This document shows positions 9,083-18,164 of a DNA stretch of 64,000 nt, piece after piece (position 1 is the first letter of the stretch; each line of letters starts with the position of its first letter). Source of the stretch: Verrucomicrobia bacterium Tous-C9LFEB. GTDB lineage: Bacteria > Acidobacteriota > Terriglobia > Terriglobales > Acidobacteriaceae. Where the stretch lies: contig CAJCIP010000055.1 of NCBI GenBank assembly GCA_903970445.1, forward strand, positions 1-64,000, in the 5' to 3' direction. A program made the position numbers and the translations under genes. The notes below the pieces were generated by a model. That model did not search any database and had not been told where the DNA came from. It worked only from the letters and a program-made list of their open reading frames with translations.

Positions 9083-12025
9083 TTGAAGAGTGAAGCTCAA
9101 ACCCGCCTGCTCGCTGTCCTGCTGGGGATTTTCACCCTGGCAGCTATCAGCCTGTCCATTGCGAACTTTGTTCAGGAAAGCGACTACGTTCTTCCGACGG
9201 ATGGGGTGCGTTGGAGCGAAGTCGAAGGCGGCCTGCGGGCCGCGATGGTGCCCAAGAATACCCCAGCGGAACGCGCCGGGATTCGCAAGGGAGACGTTGT
9301 TGTCGCGATCAATGAGGTTCCGGTACTCCGGGTCGCATCCGCGCAGCGCGAGATGGCGCGCTCTGGAGCCTGGTCGCATGCCGGGTATTCCATCTTGCGT
9401 GGGAACAGCCGCTCAGCGTTTGATGTAGGGGTCATCCTAGAGCCTTCCGACCGGACGGACTTCCAGATGAAGCGGCTGATAGCGCTGGTTTATCTGGCGC
9501 TCGGTTTGTATGTCCTCTTCCGGCGCTGGACCGCGCCGCAATCGACGCATTTCTTCGTTTTCTGCCTCGTCTCGTTCACCCTCTACGCTTTCCAGTTCAC
9601 CGGCCAGCTCGATGGTTTGGACCTCACGATTCTCTGGGGAAACATACTCGCGCTTGCGCTGCAGCCCGCGCTCTTTCTACATTTCGCGCTGTCGTTCGCG
9701 GATGAGCGGCACAGCCGCGCACGTAAATTCCTTTATCCACTGCTCTACATTCCGGGAGCCGTGCTGGTTACCTTGCGTGTGCTGTCGCTCTGGTACTGGT
9801 CTTCCACAGAGCGGATGCAGCACAAGCTCGATCAGGTGGACTACAGCTATCTGGCGGGCTACTACATTCTTGCCGCAATCATCTTCTGGGTTCGCCATCG
9901 CCGCGAGGACCAGCCCTTAGAGCGCCAACAGCTCAAGTGGCTTTCCCGAGGCACGCTGCTGACAGTAGTTCCCTTCACCGTGCTGTATGTCATTCCGTTT
10001 CTGAGCGATGTGAACGTTTCCGGCAACGTCACCAAGGTGGCCGTTCTTTCGCTCATCCTGCTTCCACTGACGTTCAGCTGGGCCATTGTGCGCTATCGGC
10101 TGATGGATGTGGACCTCATCTTCAAGCGCGGTGTGGCGTACTCCCTCGCGACCGCAGCCCTTGTTGGCGTTTACTTCGGCGTGATCGCGCTGACGGCGGA
10201 AGTTGTGCACACGCGGTTGCCAAGCCTTCGTGCATGGGGCCTGGTGATTGCGGTTATCGTCACCGGGCTGGTCTTCGATCCCTTGAAGCGTGCGATTCAG
10301 GGGCGCGTGGACCGGATGTTTGATCAGAAGCAGCTCGATTACCGCGAAACTCTGGTGGAGTTCGGCCGCGAACTGAATGCGCAGACGAACCTCGCCGCAT
10401 TGCTTCAATCGATCGTGGAGCGGTTGCCGGAAACTCTGCTTTTGACACGTGTAGCTGTGTTCCTGGCTGGTGATGACCGTGTACGAGGAAGACGATTCAA
10501 ACTTGCGAGTGTGCATGGTTTGAGTACTGCTGTGGTGCAAAACAGTTCGCGCTATGATCTCGGTTTTTTGGACTTCGATACGCCGGGCGCGAACAATCAC
10601 ATCTTCTTCGAGAATCCCCATGCTGTTCTTCGCTTGCCGCTTGAGCAGCAGGAAAGCGCGGCTGCACTTGATCTGAATTACTACGTTCCTTGCCGTGCCG
10701 CTCGGCACGAAGGATCGGGTCTCAGCACGATCGCTGTTCTTGGACTTGGCCGCACGGGTGAAGGTGATTTTCTTTCCAGTGAGGACGTGGAGCTTCTCGA
10801 ATCTCTCGCTGGATACATCGGTATCGCAATTCAGAATGCGCAGCTGTATCGCAAGCTGGAACAGAAGATTGTCGAATTTGAACGCCTGCACGAGTTCAAC
10901 GAAAATATCGTCGAGTCAATCAATATTGGCGTCTTTGCCGTGGATCTTGACGACACGATTGAGAGCTGGAACGCGCAGATGGAAGTGATGTATGCCACTC
11001 CGCGTGCAGATGCCCTTCGTAAGTCTTTGAGCAGCGTTTTTCCTCCGGAATTTATTCAGGAGTTTGAGCGTCTTCGGGGCGAAGCGGGCGTGACAACACT
11101 CTACAAGTTCAGGCTCTCTACTCCGACGGGCGAAGCACGTACGGCCAACATCACCGTAGCTCCGCTGCTCAACAGAGACTTTGCCGCTGTCGGTCGCATC
11201 GTCATTGTCGACGACATCACCGACCGCATCAACATGGAAACGCAACTGACGCAGGCAGAGAAGCTGTCGTCGATTGGATTGCTCGCTGCGGGCGTAGCCC
11301 ACGAGGTAAATACGCCGCTGGCAGTCATTTCGAGTTATGCGCAGATGCTCGGCAAACAACTGCGTGCCGATGAAGCGAGTCAGGCGCGCTTGCAACCTGT
11401 GCTGGACAAGATCACGCAGCAGACTTTTCGCGCTTCCGAGATCGTCAACGGTCTACTCAATTTCTCACGGATGGGCAGCGTCGAGTTCGGGCAAGTCGAC
11501 CTGAACGCCGTGATTAAGGACACAGTTCTGCTCCTCGAACACTCGCTTCGATCGAGCAAGGTTATTCTGCAAGTAGACTACGCACCCGACCTGCCGACGA
11601 TGAATGGCAATCGCGGCAAGTTGCAGCAGGTGCTCGTGAACCTCATCATGAATGCAAAAGATGCTCTTCACGAACGATCCGCCGGAAATGTACGTGTATC
11701 CACTGCACGCGCGGCAAACGGGGGCGTAGAAGTGCGGGTGGTCGATGATGGTCCGGGCATGCCGCCTGAGGTGCTGCGCAAAATCTATGACCCGTTCTTT
11801 ACGACGAAGACCAACCCAAAAGAAGGTCAGCGGAAAGGCACGGGACTTGGCCTGGCGGTTACGTATGGCATTGTGCAAGAACATGGCGGCACAATAGAAG
11901 CAGCCAGTACAGTCGGGGAAGGCACCGTGTTCCGGCTTCTGTTTTCGCCGTTTGAACCGGCCACAGTAACACGCAACGATAGTGCAGTTGGGTCAGGCAA
12001 GGAAGGATCAATGGTTCATGTCTAA
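9083..12025 (+). CDS. Membrane sensor histidine kinase: PDZ, multi-TM, GAF, PAS, HisKA, HATPase
   Basis: A 980-residue sensor. An N-terminal membrane helix (about 9-29) is followed by a PDZ-like domain (NTPAERAGIRKGDVVVAIN), then several membrane helices between about 130 and 350. A GAF domain (about 390-560), a PAS domain (about 600-720), a HisKA domain with phosphoacceptor His740 in AAGVAHEVNTPLA, and a HATPase domain (NLIMNAKDAL, DDGPGMP, GTGLGLAV) come next. The start is TTG at 9083-9085. Its stop overlaps the start of the NtrC-type regulator, the clear partner. The signal is unknown; a PDZ ahead of a membrane bundle suggests envelope protein-quality or peptide sensing. Confidence 0.93.
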   Translation: MKSEAQTRLLAVLLGIFTLAAISLSIANFVQESDYVLPTDGVRWSEVEGGLRAAMVPKNTPAERAGIRKGDVVVAINEVPVLRVASAQREMARSGAWSHAGYSILRGNSRSAFDVGVILEPSDRTDFQMKRLIALVYLALGLYVLFRRWTAPQSTHFFVFCLVSFTLYAFQFTGQLDGLDLTILWGNILALALQPALFLHFALSFADERHSRARKFLYPLLYIPGAVLVTLRVLSLWYWSSTERMQHKLDQVDYSYLAGYYILAAIIFWVRHRREDQPLERQQLKWLSRGTLLTVVPFTVLYVIPFLSDVNVSGNVTKVAVLSLILLPLTFSWAIVRYRLMDVDLIFKRGVAYSLATAALVGVYFGVIALTAEVVHTRLPSLRAWGLVIAVIVTGLVFDPLKRAIQGRVDRMFDQKQLDYRETLVEFGRELNAQTNLAALLQSIVERLPETLLLTRVAVFLAGDDRVRGRRFKLASVHGLSTAVVQNSSRYDLGFLDFDTPGANNHIFFENPHAVLRLPLEQQESAAALDLNYYVPCRAARHEGSGLSTIAVLGLGRTGEGDFLSSEDVELLESLAGYIGIAIQNAQLYRKLEQKIVEFERLHEFNENIVESINIGVFAVDLDDTIESWNAQMEVMYATPRADALRKSLSSVFPPEFIQEFERLRGEAGVTTLYKFRLSTPTGEARTANITVAPLLNRDFAAVGRIVIVDDITDRINMETQLTQAEKLSSIGLLAAGVAHEVNTPLAVISSYAQMLGKQLRADEASQARLQPVLDKITQQTFRASEIVNGLLNFSRMGSVEFGQVDLNAVIKDTVLLLEHSLRSSKVILQVDYAPDLPTMNGNRGKLQQVLVNLIMNAKDALHERSAGNVRVSTARAANGGVEVRVVDDGPGMPPEVLRKIYDPFFTTKTNPKEGQRKGTGLGLAVTYGIVQEHGGTIEAASTVGEGTVFRLLFSPFEPATVTRNDSAVGSGKEGSMVHV

Positions 12026-13463
12026 AGCAGTGGCAGCGGATAGGCTGCCTCCCGGTTCCTTGGCTTCATCGGAATCGTCCCGCACGCAAAAAGTTCTGAT
12101 CATTGATGACGAAGCTGGAATTCGTGATTCCCTCGAAACGCTGCTCACCTTAGAAGGCTTCGCTGTTGAAATGGCTGGAGACGGATCTGCCGGTCTCGAT
12201 CTTCTTGCCAGCAATACATACGATCTCGTTCTCCTTGATCTTGCCTTGCCGGGAGAGAGCGGCATTGACCTGCTTCCGCGCATCAAGGCTCTTGTTCCAG
12301 AAATGCCCGTGATCATGATCACGGCTTACGGGACCGTGGGCAATGTGGTCGACGCCATCCACGCAGGAGCGGCTAACTTTGTCCAGAAGCCATGGGATAA
12401 CGAGAAGCTGCTCGCCGATATCCGGGCAGCCATTGGCCGCACTCAGGCAGAGCAGGAGGTGGTCCAACTCAAGCGCACGTTGAAGCAGCGCTACTCCTTC
12501 CAGAACCTCGTGGGTAAGAGCGATCCCATGCTGCGGCTCTTTGAGCTGGTCGCACAGGTGGCGCCGAGCCGCTCCACTGTTCTCATACAAGGAGAAAGCG
12601 GCACGGGTAAAGAGCTGGTTGCGAAAGCGATCCACGCGAACTCGCCCCGAAGAGACCGGCCATTCATTCCCGTGAATACCGGTTCAGTACCATCCGATCT
12701 TCTTGAATCAACACTGTTTGGTCATGAACGCGGCGCCTTCACGTCGGCAGTTGCAGCGAAAAAGGGCTTATTCGAAGTCGCGGATGGTGGCACGCTCTTC
12801 CTGGATGAGATCGGCACAATGAGCATGGACATGCAAGCGAAACTGCTTCGCGTGCTGCAGGACCGCCGCTTCATGCATTTGGGCGGAACTCAGGAACTCC
12901 AGGTAGATGTGCGAATCGTCGCGGCCACCAACGTGAATCTGCAAATTGCCGTGAAGGAAGGCCGCTTTCGCGAGGACCTGTTCTACCGTTTGAACGTCAT
13001 CTGCCTTGAGCTGCCGCCGCTCCGCAGTCGAAAAGAGGACATCCCTCTGCTCGCAGCACATTTCCTGAAGTTCTATTCCGAGGAAAATGGGCTGGAGAAC
13101 AGAGCACTGTCTACCGAGGCGCTGCGCGTGATGATGGATTACGAGTGGCCTGGAAATGTTCGCGAGTTGGAGAATGCAATGGAGCGCGGCGTCGTTTTGT
13201 CGAATGCGCCTGAAATCCATGCTGATTTGCTTCCGGGACAACTACGCGGGAACAGCTACTCCACTGCTCTGCTTGAACAAAAGCCCGATGCCTCCCTCTT
13301 TGACGTCATGGAAGACATCGAAAAGAGAATTATTGCGGATCGTTTGGAACGCTGTAACTGGAATCAGACGGAGGCAGCGGAGTATTTCCGCATTCCGCTA
13401 TCAACGTTGAATCAGAAGATTAAGCGGCTAGCAGTAGAAGTGAGAAAGCGCAGCCGCGAATGA
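12018..13463 (+). CDS. NtrC-family sigma-54-type response regulator
   Basis: A 481-residue regulator. The receiver domain has the acidic pair in LIIDDE and phosphoacceptor D74 in LVLLDLALPG. The AAA+ domain has Walker A GESGTGKE, the sigma-54 contact loop reading GAFTSA (G239-A244) instead of GAFTGA, Walker B GGTLFLDEIG and the R-finger region. A Fis-type helix-turn-helix (NQTEAAEYFRIPLSTLNQKIKRL type, given here only by position about 445-468) closes it. The ATG at 12018-12020 overlaps the kinase gene by eight bases, with AGGAAGGA upstream. The same frame is open 12 codons further, but inside the kinase gene and without a site. Confidence 0.93.
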   Translation: MSKAVAADRLPPGSLASSESSRTQKVLIIDDEAGIRDSLETLLTLEGFAVEMAGDGSAGLDLLASNTYDLVLLDLALPGESGIDLLPRIKALVPEMPVIMITAYGTVGNVVDAIHAGAANFVQKPWDNEKLLADIRAAIGRTQAEQEVVQLKRTLKQRYSFQNLVGKSDPMLRLFELVAQVAPSRSTVLIQGESGTGKELVAKAIHANSPRRDRPFIPVNTGSVPSDLLESTLFGHERGAFTSAVAAKKGLFEVADGGTLFLDEIGTMSMDMQAKLLRVLQDRRFMHLGGTQELQVDVRIVAATNVNLQIAVKEGRFREDLFYRLNVICLELPPLRSRKEDIPLLAAHFLKFYSEENGLENRALSTEALRVMMDYEWPGNVRELENAMERGVVLSNAPEIHADLLPGQLRGNSYSTALLEQKPDASLFDVMEDIEKRIIADRLERCNWNQTEAAEYFRIPLSTLNQKIKRLAVEVRKRSRE

Positions 13464-13473
13464 TCGACTGCGC
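13441..13473 (-). terminator. Possible terminator for the nucleotidyltransferase gene
   Basis: On the minus strand a stem GCGCAG/CTGCGC (13448-13453 with 13468-13473) is followed by TTTCTCA. It lies across the 3' end of the convergent regulator gene. The loop is long and the T run is short, so this is a weak call. Confidence 0.3.
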
Positions 13474-13497
13474 TCCAATCCGCTCTTTGCTTAGCGA

Positions 13498-15339
13498 CTA
13501 ACGACGCTTCTTCCCTTTCACGGCAGCTTTCTTTGACGTCGCCTTCTTCGACACCGGCTTCGTCTTTGCGGGTGATTTCTTCACCGCTGCCTTCTTGGCT
13601 ATTACCTTCTTGGCGGCCTTCTTTGCCGATGCTGCTTTCTTGAGTGCCTTTTTCACCGGAAGAGTCTTCTTCGCTGACGTAGCCTTTTTAGCCTGCTTTG
13701 CCCAGTTGACGTTTTTTGCAGCCTTCTTGGCCTGAGCGGGCGATGACTTAAGAGCCTTTTTCGCCGCCGGCTTTTTCGCTTGCGCGGGAGACCTAACAGG
13801 AGCCTTCTGTACAGCCTTCTTTACGGTCGGTACCGGCGCCTTCGCGGGCGGGGGCGTCGATTTCTTCGGCTTGGCTGCCTTCGCCGGTGGGGTTATGTGC
13901 TCAGGTCCGGATGCCAGCTCCTGAACAGCAGGAGGTACTTCCTGTGCCGCCACGCTTGCTTCATCTACCGAAAGCTCTTTAGCTGGCAGCTTTTCTTTCT
14001 TGCGAGACTTCGTCACCTTTCCTTCGCGTTTAACCGGACGACGGCGAAGGTTCACTGGTGGCGGCGGGGCCGGAGGAGAAAAGGGCTCCAGGTACGCACG
14101 AGCTGCTTCCGGCGTATCGAGCTTGCCATCCATGATCGCGAAGAAAAGCTGCTCAACGAGATCTTGGTATCCAGGCAGATCTGGAGTAATGCGCATTTCC
14201 TGCATCAGCTGATACGGGATGCGATTGCGGGCCTGGGGCCATTCCGTGAAGAACGCTTTGAATTTCGCTTGCACAGGTGCGCTCTTCGAGCTGTACGCCA
14301 GCCAAAGAACTTGCTCGGGAGAGGCTGCCATGAGCATCTTCCAGGCTTCGGAGGGTGCAGCAGCGTTTTTTGACGTGAACTGCGCCGCGAATGCCTTCGT
14401 CTCTCCATCCAACTTGTTCGCTTGATCCACAAATCCTGGACGAACAAAACTGCTGGTAAGCGCCTGAAGATCCTTGGGTGCGAGTTTCGCGGTCAGGATC
14501 GGGAAATACGCAGGCGAAGCATCAGGGTGGATGCCGGCAAGATCTAGTTGGCCGACGAGATCCCGGAGCCGGTTCAGTTCGGCTTCATTGATCCTCGAGG
14601 AGGTCCATGCTGGGAAGAGAAACTTACTCCAACCTTCGGCCTCAAGGTGTCGAAGTACCGAGATGGGATCTTCTTCATGGAAGATTTCCTCGGTTTCATA
14701 GCCTTGCTGCGAGGCGCTCATTGCGGAGATATAGCCTTCTTCTTTACCAGTCTCATAGCGCTGCTGAGTTTTCTCTTCGAGATGCCAGCCGAGGCGAGAA
14801 CTCAAACGCGCGGCCCGGATCATGCGAACCGGATCTTCGATAAAGCCGTAATTCGAGACGAGTCGGAGCTCCATGTTCTCGATGTCCGCTACGCCGTTCA
14901 GGGGGTCCATAAGGAGGCCATAGGATCCCTCGTTCAAAGAGATCGCCATGGCGTTTGCCGTGAAGTCGCGACGGCGAAGATCGTCAAGAATCGATGCGTG
15001 ATCGACTACCGGCTTGCCCGGTTTCGGAAAGGAAACCGTCAGCGCGGAGCCAAGCTCCATGCGCACGCCACCAGGGAAATTGAGATACAGCGCATCCATC
15101 ACCTTCGATTCGCCGATGACAGTCCCAATGGAACCGATTTCTTTTCTGAGGCTTAGCGCGCTTCCCTGCACGACCACATCAAGATCGCGGATGGGCGAAC
15201 CGCTGGTGAGATCGCGAACGGCACCACCGACTAAAAAGACGGTCATCCCGTGAGATTTTGCGAGATCGCGGACGGTTTCCAGGGCCCGTTGCTGGGCAGT
15301 GGTTAGTCGTGTTTGCAGCAGATAAATGTAATCAGCCAT
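13498..15339 (-). CDS. CCA-adding/poly(A) polymerase-type nucleotidyltransferase with H1-like tail
   Basis: A 613-residue protein. The first 220 residues are a class II tRNA nucleotidyltransferase head: FLVGGAVRDLTSG, IRDLDVVVQG, then RRDFTANAMA and the EDPVRMIRAARLSSRLG motif. A helical middle part extends to about residue 420. From about 425 to the end lies a low-complexity tail, first Pro-rich and then built of Ala/Lys/Pro units such as AKKA, KKAAS and SPAQAKK. Ordinary enzymes of this family lack it. The head predicts CCA addition or polyadenylation of RNA; the tail resembles eukaryotic histone H1 or bacterial H1-like proteins and should bind nucleic acid. It is on its own on this strand. 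Confidence 0.88.
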   Translation of the reverse strand: MADYIYLLQTRLTTAQQRALETVRDLAKSHGMTVFLVGGAVRDLTSGSPIRDLDVVVQGSALSLRKEIGSIGTVIGESKVMDALYLNFPGGVRMELGSALTVSFPKPGKPVVDHASILDDLRRRDFTANAMAISLNEGSYGLLMDPLNGVADIENMELRLVSNYGFIEDPVRMIRAARLSSRLGWHLEEKTQQRYETGKEEGYISAMSASQQGYETEEIFHEEDPISVLRHLEAEGWSKFLFPAWTSSRINEAELNRLRDLVGQLDLAGIHPDASPAYFPILTAKLAPKDLQALTSSFVRPGFVDQANKLDGETKAFAAQFTSKNAAAPSEAWKMLMAASPEQVLWLAYSSKSAPVQAKFKAFFTEWPQARNRIPYQLMQEMRITPDLPGYQDLVEQLFFAIMDGKLDTPEAARAYLEPFSPPAPPPPVNLRRRPVKREGKVTKSRKKEKLPAKELSVDEASVAAQEVPPAVQELASGPEHITPPAKAAKPKKSTPPPAKAPVPTVKKAVQKAPVRSPAQAKKPAAKKALKSSPAQAKKAAKNVNWAKQAKKATSAKKTLPVKKALKKAASAKKAAKKVIAKKAAVKKSPAKTKPVSKKATSKKAAVKGKKRR

Positions 15340-15528
15340 GAATCCTGGTCTTCACCCGTTGGGCGCTCCGTAATCTGAAAGCCTTGTCTAACCTTTGGCG
15401 AATCAATTACTTGAACGCACCTTGCGGATTGACGCAACTCCAGATTGTATATCAGTTGGATGCGATTTACACCGCATTCTGCACGCCTTTCAGCAACTCA
15501 GGGAAAGCATGCGACAATTTGCTGCGCT

Positions 15529-16035
15529 ATGGCTTCACAGAAGAAGGTGATCGTTCGGCAGTTCGACGGTGCTCTCCTATGGGGTTACCTGCCAGCGGCA
15601 GGGATACTGAGCGCAAACAGTGTCCAATTGCTGGACACCGCAGGGCGTGTTCAGCCTGTCGCGCTGAAGCTCATTAAGAGCATCGCCTATGTCAGGGACT
15701 TCAACACAAATGACGCCACCGACCCTGAACGCCTTGGACGACGCACATTTCTCTCCCGGCCCCGAGGAGAGGGCCTCTGGCTAAAGTTGGAGTTTTCCGA
15801 CAAGGATGTCATCGAAGGTCTTGCGCAGTTCGACCCTGCATTTCTTGATCGGCTGGTGGAGGACCGATGCGTTTCGATTTCCCTTCCCGATCCAAAGTCT
15901 AATTGTTACCAACTCCTCGTGCCGCGGAGCGCACTAGCGCACGCAGCGTGTCTCGGGCTTGCGGGTCAAGCCCCTAAGCGCAAGGCTCGCGGCAACCTGG
16001 ATGTTCTTCAGCCGGAGCTGTTTGGCGAAGCCTGA
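15529..16035 (+). CDS. Conserved hypothetical protein
   Basis: A 168-residue protein, no signal peptide or membrane segment. The start ATG at 15529 gives MASQKKVIVRQFDGALLWGY, a beta-rich opening that suggests a small PilZ- or SH3-like barrel, followed by a segment RPRGEGLWLKLEFSDKD and a basic stretch near the end (APKRKARG). I do not recognise a catalytic motif. It lies 26 bases upstream of lpxD and on the same strand, so it may share its transcript. The frame is open upstream to 15445, but that part has no protein-like features. Confidence 0.7.
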   Translation: MASQKKVIVRQFDGALLWGYLPAAGILSANSVQLLDTAGRVQPVALKLIKSIAYVRDFNTNDATDPERLGRRTFLSRPRGEGLWLKLEFSDKDVIEGLAQFDPAFLDRLVEDRCVSISLPDPKSNCYQLLVPRSALAHAACLGLAGQAPKRKARGNLDVLQPELFGEA

Positions 16036-16061
16036 CCCGTGGCTCGGCTACAATCGCGAGG

Positions 16062-17069
16062 ATGAAACTGCGTGAGATTGCAGAGACACTCGGCGCGACT
16101 CTGACTCCCGCAGCCGGTTCCGATAACGTCCCGGAAATCGAGGTATCCGGTGTAGCGGGCATTGAGGATGCCGGGCCCAGCGAACTCACCTTCATCGCGA
16201 ATCCGAAGTATGTTCCTCTTGCAAAGAAAACACGCGCCGGAGCAATCCTAGTCGAGGCGCAATTTACTGCGTTAGCGATTCCTACCTTACGAATCCAGAA
16301 TCCATATTTGGCGTTTTCGAAAGCGATCGAACTTTTTCATCCACCGCTCACCTTTGCACCTGGTGTGCACGCGACAGCTGTGATTGCCGCGAGCGCAAAC
16401 ATCGGTGTTGGCGTACACATCGGGGCCTACGTTGTTGTTGGTGAGGATTGCACCGTGGGCGACAGCACCGTCTTGCTTCCGCATGTGGTTTTGTATCCAG
16501 GCGTGAGAGTTGGCGAGCGTTGCTTGATTCATGCGCATACGGTGGTGCGCGAGGGATGCTCGATCGGTGATGACGTCATTCTTCAGAATGGCGTGGTGAT
16601 TGGAGCAGACGGGTTCGGCTTCGCTAAGGGTGCTGCGGGAAGATGGAACAAGATCGCGCAGCCCGCACCGGTAGTCATTGAGGACGACGTTGAGGTTCAG
16701 GCGAACTCGTGCGTGGATCGGGCCTCGGTAGGTGAATCACGCATTGCGCGCGGGGCAAAGATCGACAATCTTGTGCAGGTCGGACACGGGTCTTACGTGG
16801 GCGAAAATACGCTGCTGTGCGCCCAGGTCGGGCTGGCCGGTTCCACCCGAACGGGAAAGAACGTCATTCTGGCTGGGCAGGTGGGCGTTGTTGGACACCT
16901 CACCATTGCCGATGGCGCGCTGGTGACGGCGCAAAGCGGGGTGACGGCGGATGTTCCTCCTGGTAAGGTCGTGAGCGGGTCACCGGCAATCGAGAATAAA
17001 ACATGGATTCGCAACACAGTAGAGCTGAACCGTCTTGCGGAAACTCTACGAAAGCTGAAGAAGCAGTGA
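16062..17069 (+). CDS. lpxD: UDP-3-O-acylglucosamine N-acyltransferase
   Basis: Third enzyme of lipid A synthesis, adding the N-linked hydroxyacyl chain to UDP-3-O-acylglucosamine; cytoplasmic trimer. The 335-residue protein has the LpxD N-terminal uridine-binding domain (MKLREIAETLGATL, SGVAGIEDAGPSELTFIANP) and a left-handed beta helix of hexapeptide repeats from about residue 105. The diagnostic GADGFGFA segment and the QVGHGSYVG stretch with the catalytic His are present. It indicates a lipopolysaccharide-bearing diderm. The lipoprotein gene overlaps its stop codon. Other lpx genes are not in the window. Confidence 0.96.
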   Translation: MKLREIAETLGATLTPAAGSDNVPEIEVSGVAGIEDAGPSELTFIANPKYVPLAKKTRAGAILVEAQFTALAIPTLRIQNPYLAFSKAIELFHPPLTFAPGVHATAVIAASANIGVGVHIGAYVVVGEDCTVGDSTVLLPHVVLYPGVRVGERCLIHAHTVVREGCSIGDDVILQNGVVIGADGFGFAKGAAGRWNKIAQPAPVVIEDDVEVQANSCVDRASVGESRIARGAKIDNLVQVGHGSYVGENTLLCAQVGLAGSTRTGKNVILAGQVGVVGHLTIADGALVTAQSGVTADVPPGKVVSGSPAIENKTWIRNTVELNRLAETLRKLKKQ

Positions 17070-17419
17070 GACGGATATTTTCTGCTGCGATTTGTTGCAG
17101 CGCTCTTACACTTGCCGGATGTCACTCGGCGTACGTGGAGGCGACGGTGCATAACGGGACGCGGTCTTCCGTTACGTTGCTGGAGGTCGATTATCCAAGC
17201 GCCAGCTTTGGGAAGGAGACCCTGGCTGCGGATGCGGATTTTCGTTACCGCTTCAAGATTCTTGGTAATGGCGCCACGAAGGTGCTCTGGACCGATGCCG
17301 CACACCGCGAACACGCCGTCGCTGGTCCTAACCTGAAGGAGGGTCAGGAAGGCAGCATACGCATCACTCTGGATGCTGCCACTGCAACATGGGAACCGCG
17401 TCTGCACGCTGCGCCTTGA
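17066..17419 (+). CDS. Small putative lipoprotein
   Basis: A 117-residue protein starting with GTG at 17066-17068, overlapping the lpxD stop as GTGA. The first 20 residues (VRRIFSAAICCSALTLAGC) form a lipoprotein signal with lipobox LAGC, so the mature protein would be lipid-anchored. The mature part is a short beta-rich domain (TVHNGTRSSVTLLEVDYPSA, then ITLDAATATW). I know no function. An in-frame ATG at 17003 would bury the signal peptide and is less likely. Tight coupling to lpxD suggests an envelope role. Confidence 0.72.
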   Translation: MRRIFSAAICCSALTLAGCHSAYVEATVHNGTRSSVTLLEVDYPSASFGKETLAADADFRYRFKILGNGATKVLWTDAAHREHAVAGPNLKEGQEGSIRITLDAATATWEPRLHAAP

Positions 17420-17477
17420 CCTCGATGAGCGATCGCCGAGCGCGCCTCCACCAGCAGCGTGAAGTAGACTGAAGCTT

Positions 17478-18164
17478 GTGCGGCGGGGTTTTTTCATCAC
17501 CTTCGAAGGCCTGGATGGTTCAGGCAAGACCACGCAGCTTCGCCGGTTGGCCGCGGTTTTTGAGAATGAAGGTCGACGAACGGTATGTCTCCGCCAGCCA
17601 GGCGGAACACCGTTAGGTGATCGGATCCGGCAAGTCTTACTCGACTCACGCAGCGAAGCTGATCTGGGCGGTATCGCGCCGGCGGCGGAGATGGCGCTTA
17701 TGTTCGCCGATCGCGCACAGTCTCTACGCCAAGTCATCTTGCCAGCCTTGAACGACGGTGCAATCGTGCTCTGCGACCGGTACACAGACTCTTCAGAGGC
17801 GTACCAAGGGGCGGGGCGCGACTTGGGAAGCGAGCGAATCCGTGCGATGCATCGCATCGTCTGTGACGATGTTCAGCCTGATCTAACCATCCTTCTTCTG
17901 CCTCCGTTGGAGGGATCGCTTACGCGCGCGCGTCGGCGCAATGAACGAAATGTACGGACACGTGGAACTGACGAAAACCGCTTTGAGCGTGAAGGCGATG
18001 AGTTCTACACGCGCGTCTACGATCAGTATCGAGAGATAGCCATGCGAGAGCCAAAACGCGTTGTCCTGATCGAGGATGCGGCAGGCATTGATGCCATCGC
18101 ATCGCTTGTCCTGGAAGTCGTGCGGAAGCGCATGAGCGTTGCGACTGAGTTGCCAAGTGACTGA
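17478..18164 (+). CDS. tmk: Thymidylate kinase
   Basis: Phosphorylates dTMP to dTDP for DNA synthesis. The 228-residue protein has Walker A GLDGSGKTTQ, the dTMP-binding RQPGGTPLGDRIR, and the DRYTDSSEAYQGAGRDL motif; the lid region is arginine-rich (RARRRNERNVRTRG). The start is GTG at 17478-17480. In many bacteria tmk is followed by holB; here a cytochrome P450 gene is placed between them and overlaps the tmk stop by eight bases. Confidence 0.95.
   Translation: MRRGFFITFEGLDGSGKTTQLRRLAAVFENEGRRTVCLRQPGGTPLGDRIRQVLLDSRSEADLGGIAPAAEMALMFADRAQSLRQVILPALNDGAIVLCDRYTDSSEAYQGAGRDLGSERIRAMHRIVCDDVQPDLTILLLPPLEGSLTRARRRNERNVRTRGTDENRFEREGDEFYTRVYDQYREIAMREPKRVVLIEDAAGIDAIASLVLEVVRKRMSVATELPSD

Noticed and set aside
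9917-10891. Minus-strand open frame of 324 codons
   Set aside because: It is opposite the membrane and GAF parts of the histidine kinase and has the composition of an antisense shadow.
16793-17857. Minus-strand open frame of 354 codons
   Set aside because: It runs opposite lpxD, the lipoprotein gene and tmk, all firmly identified on the plus strand.
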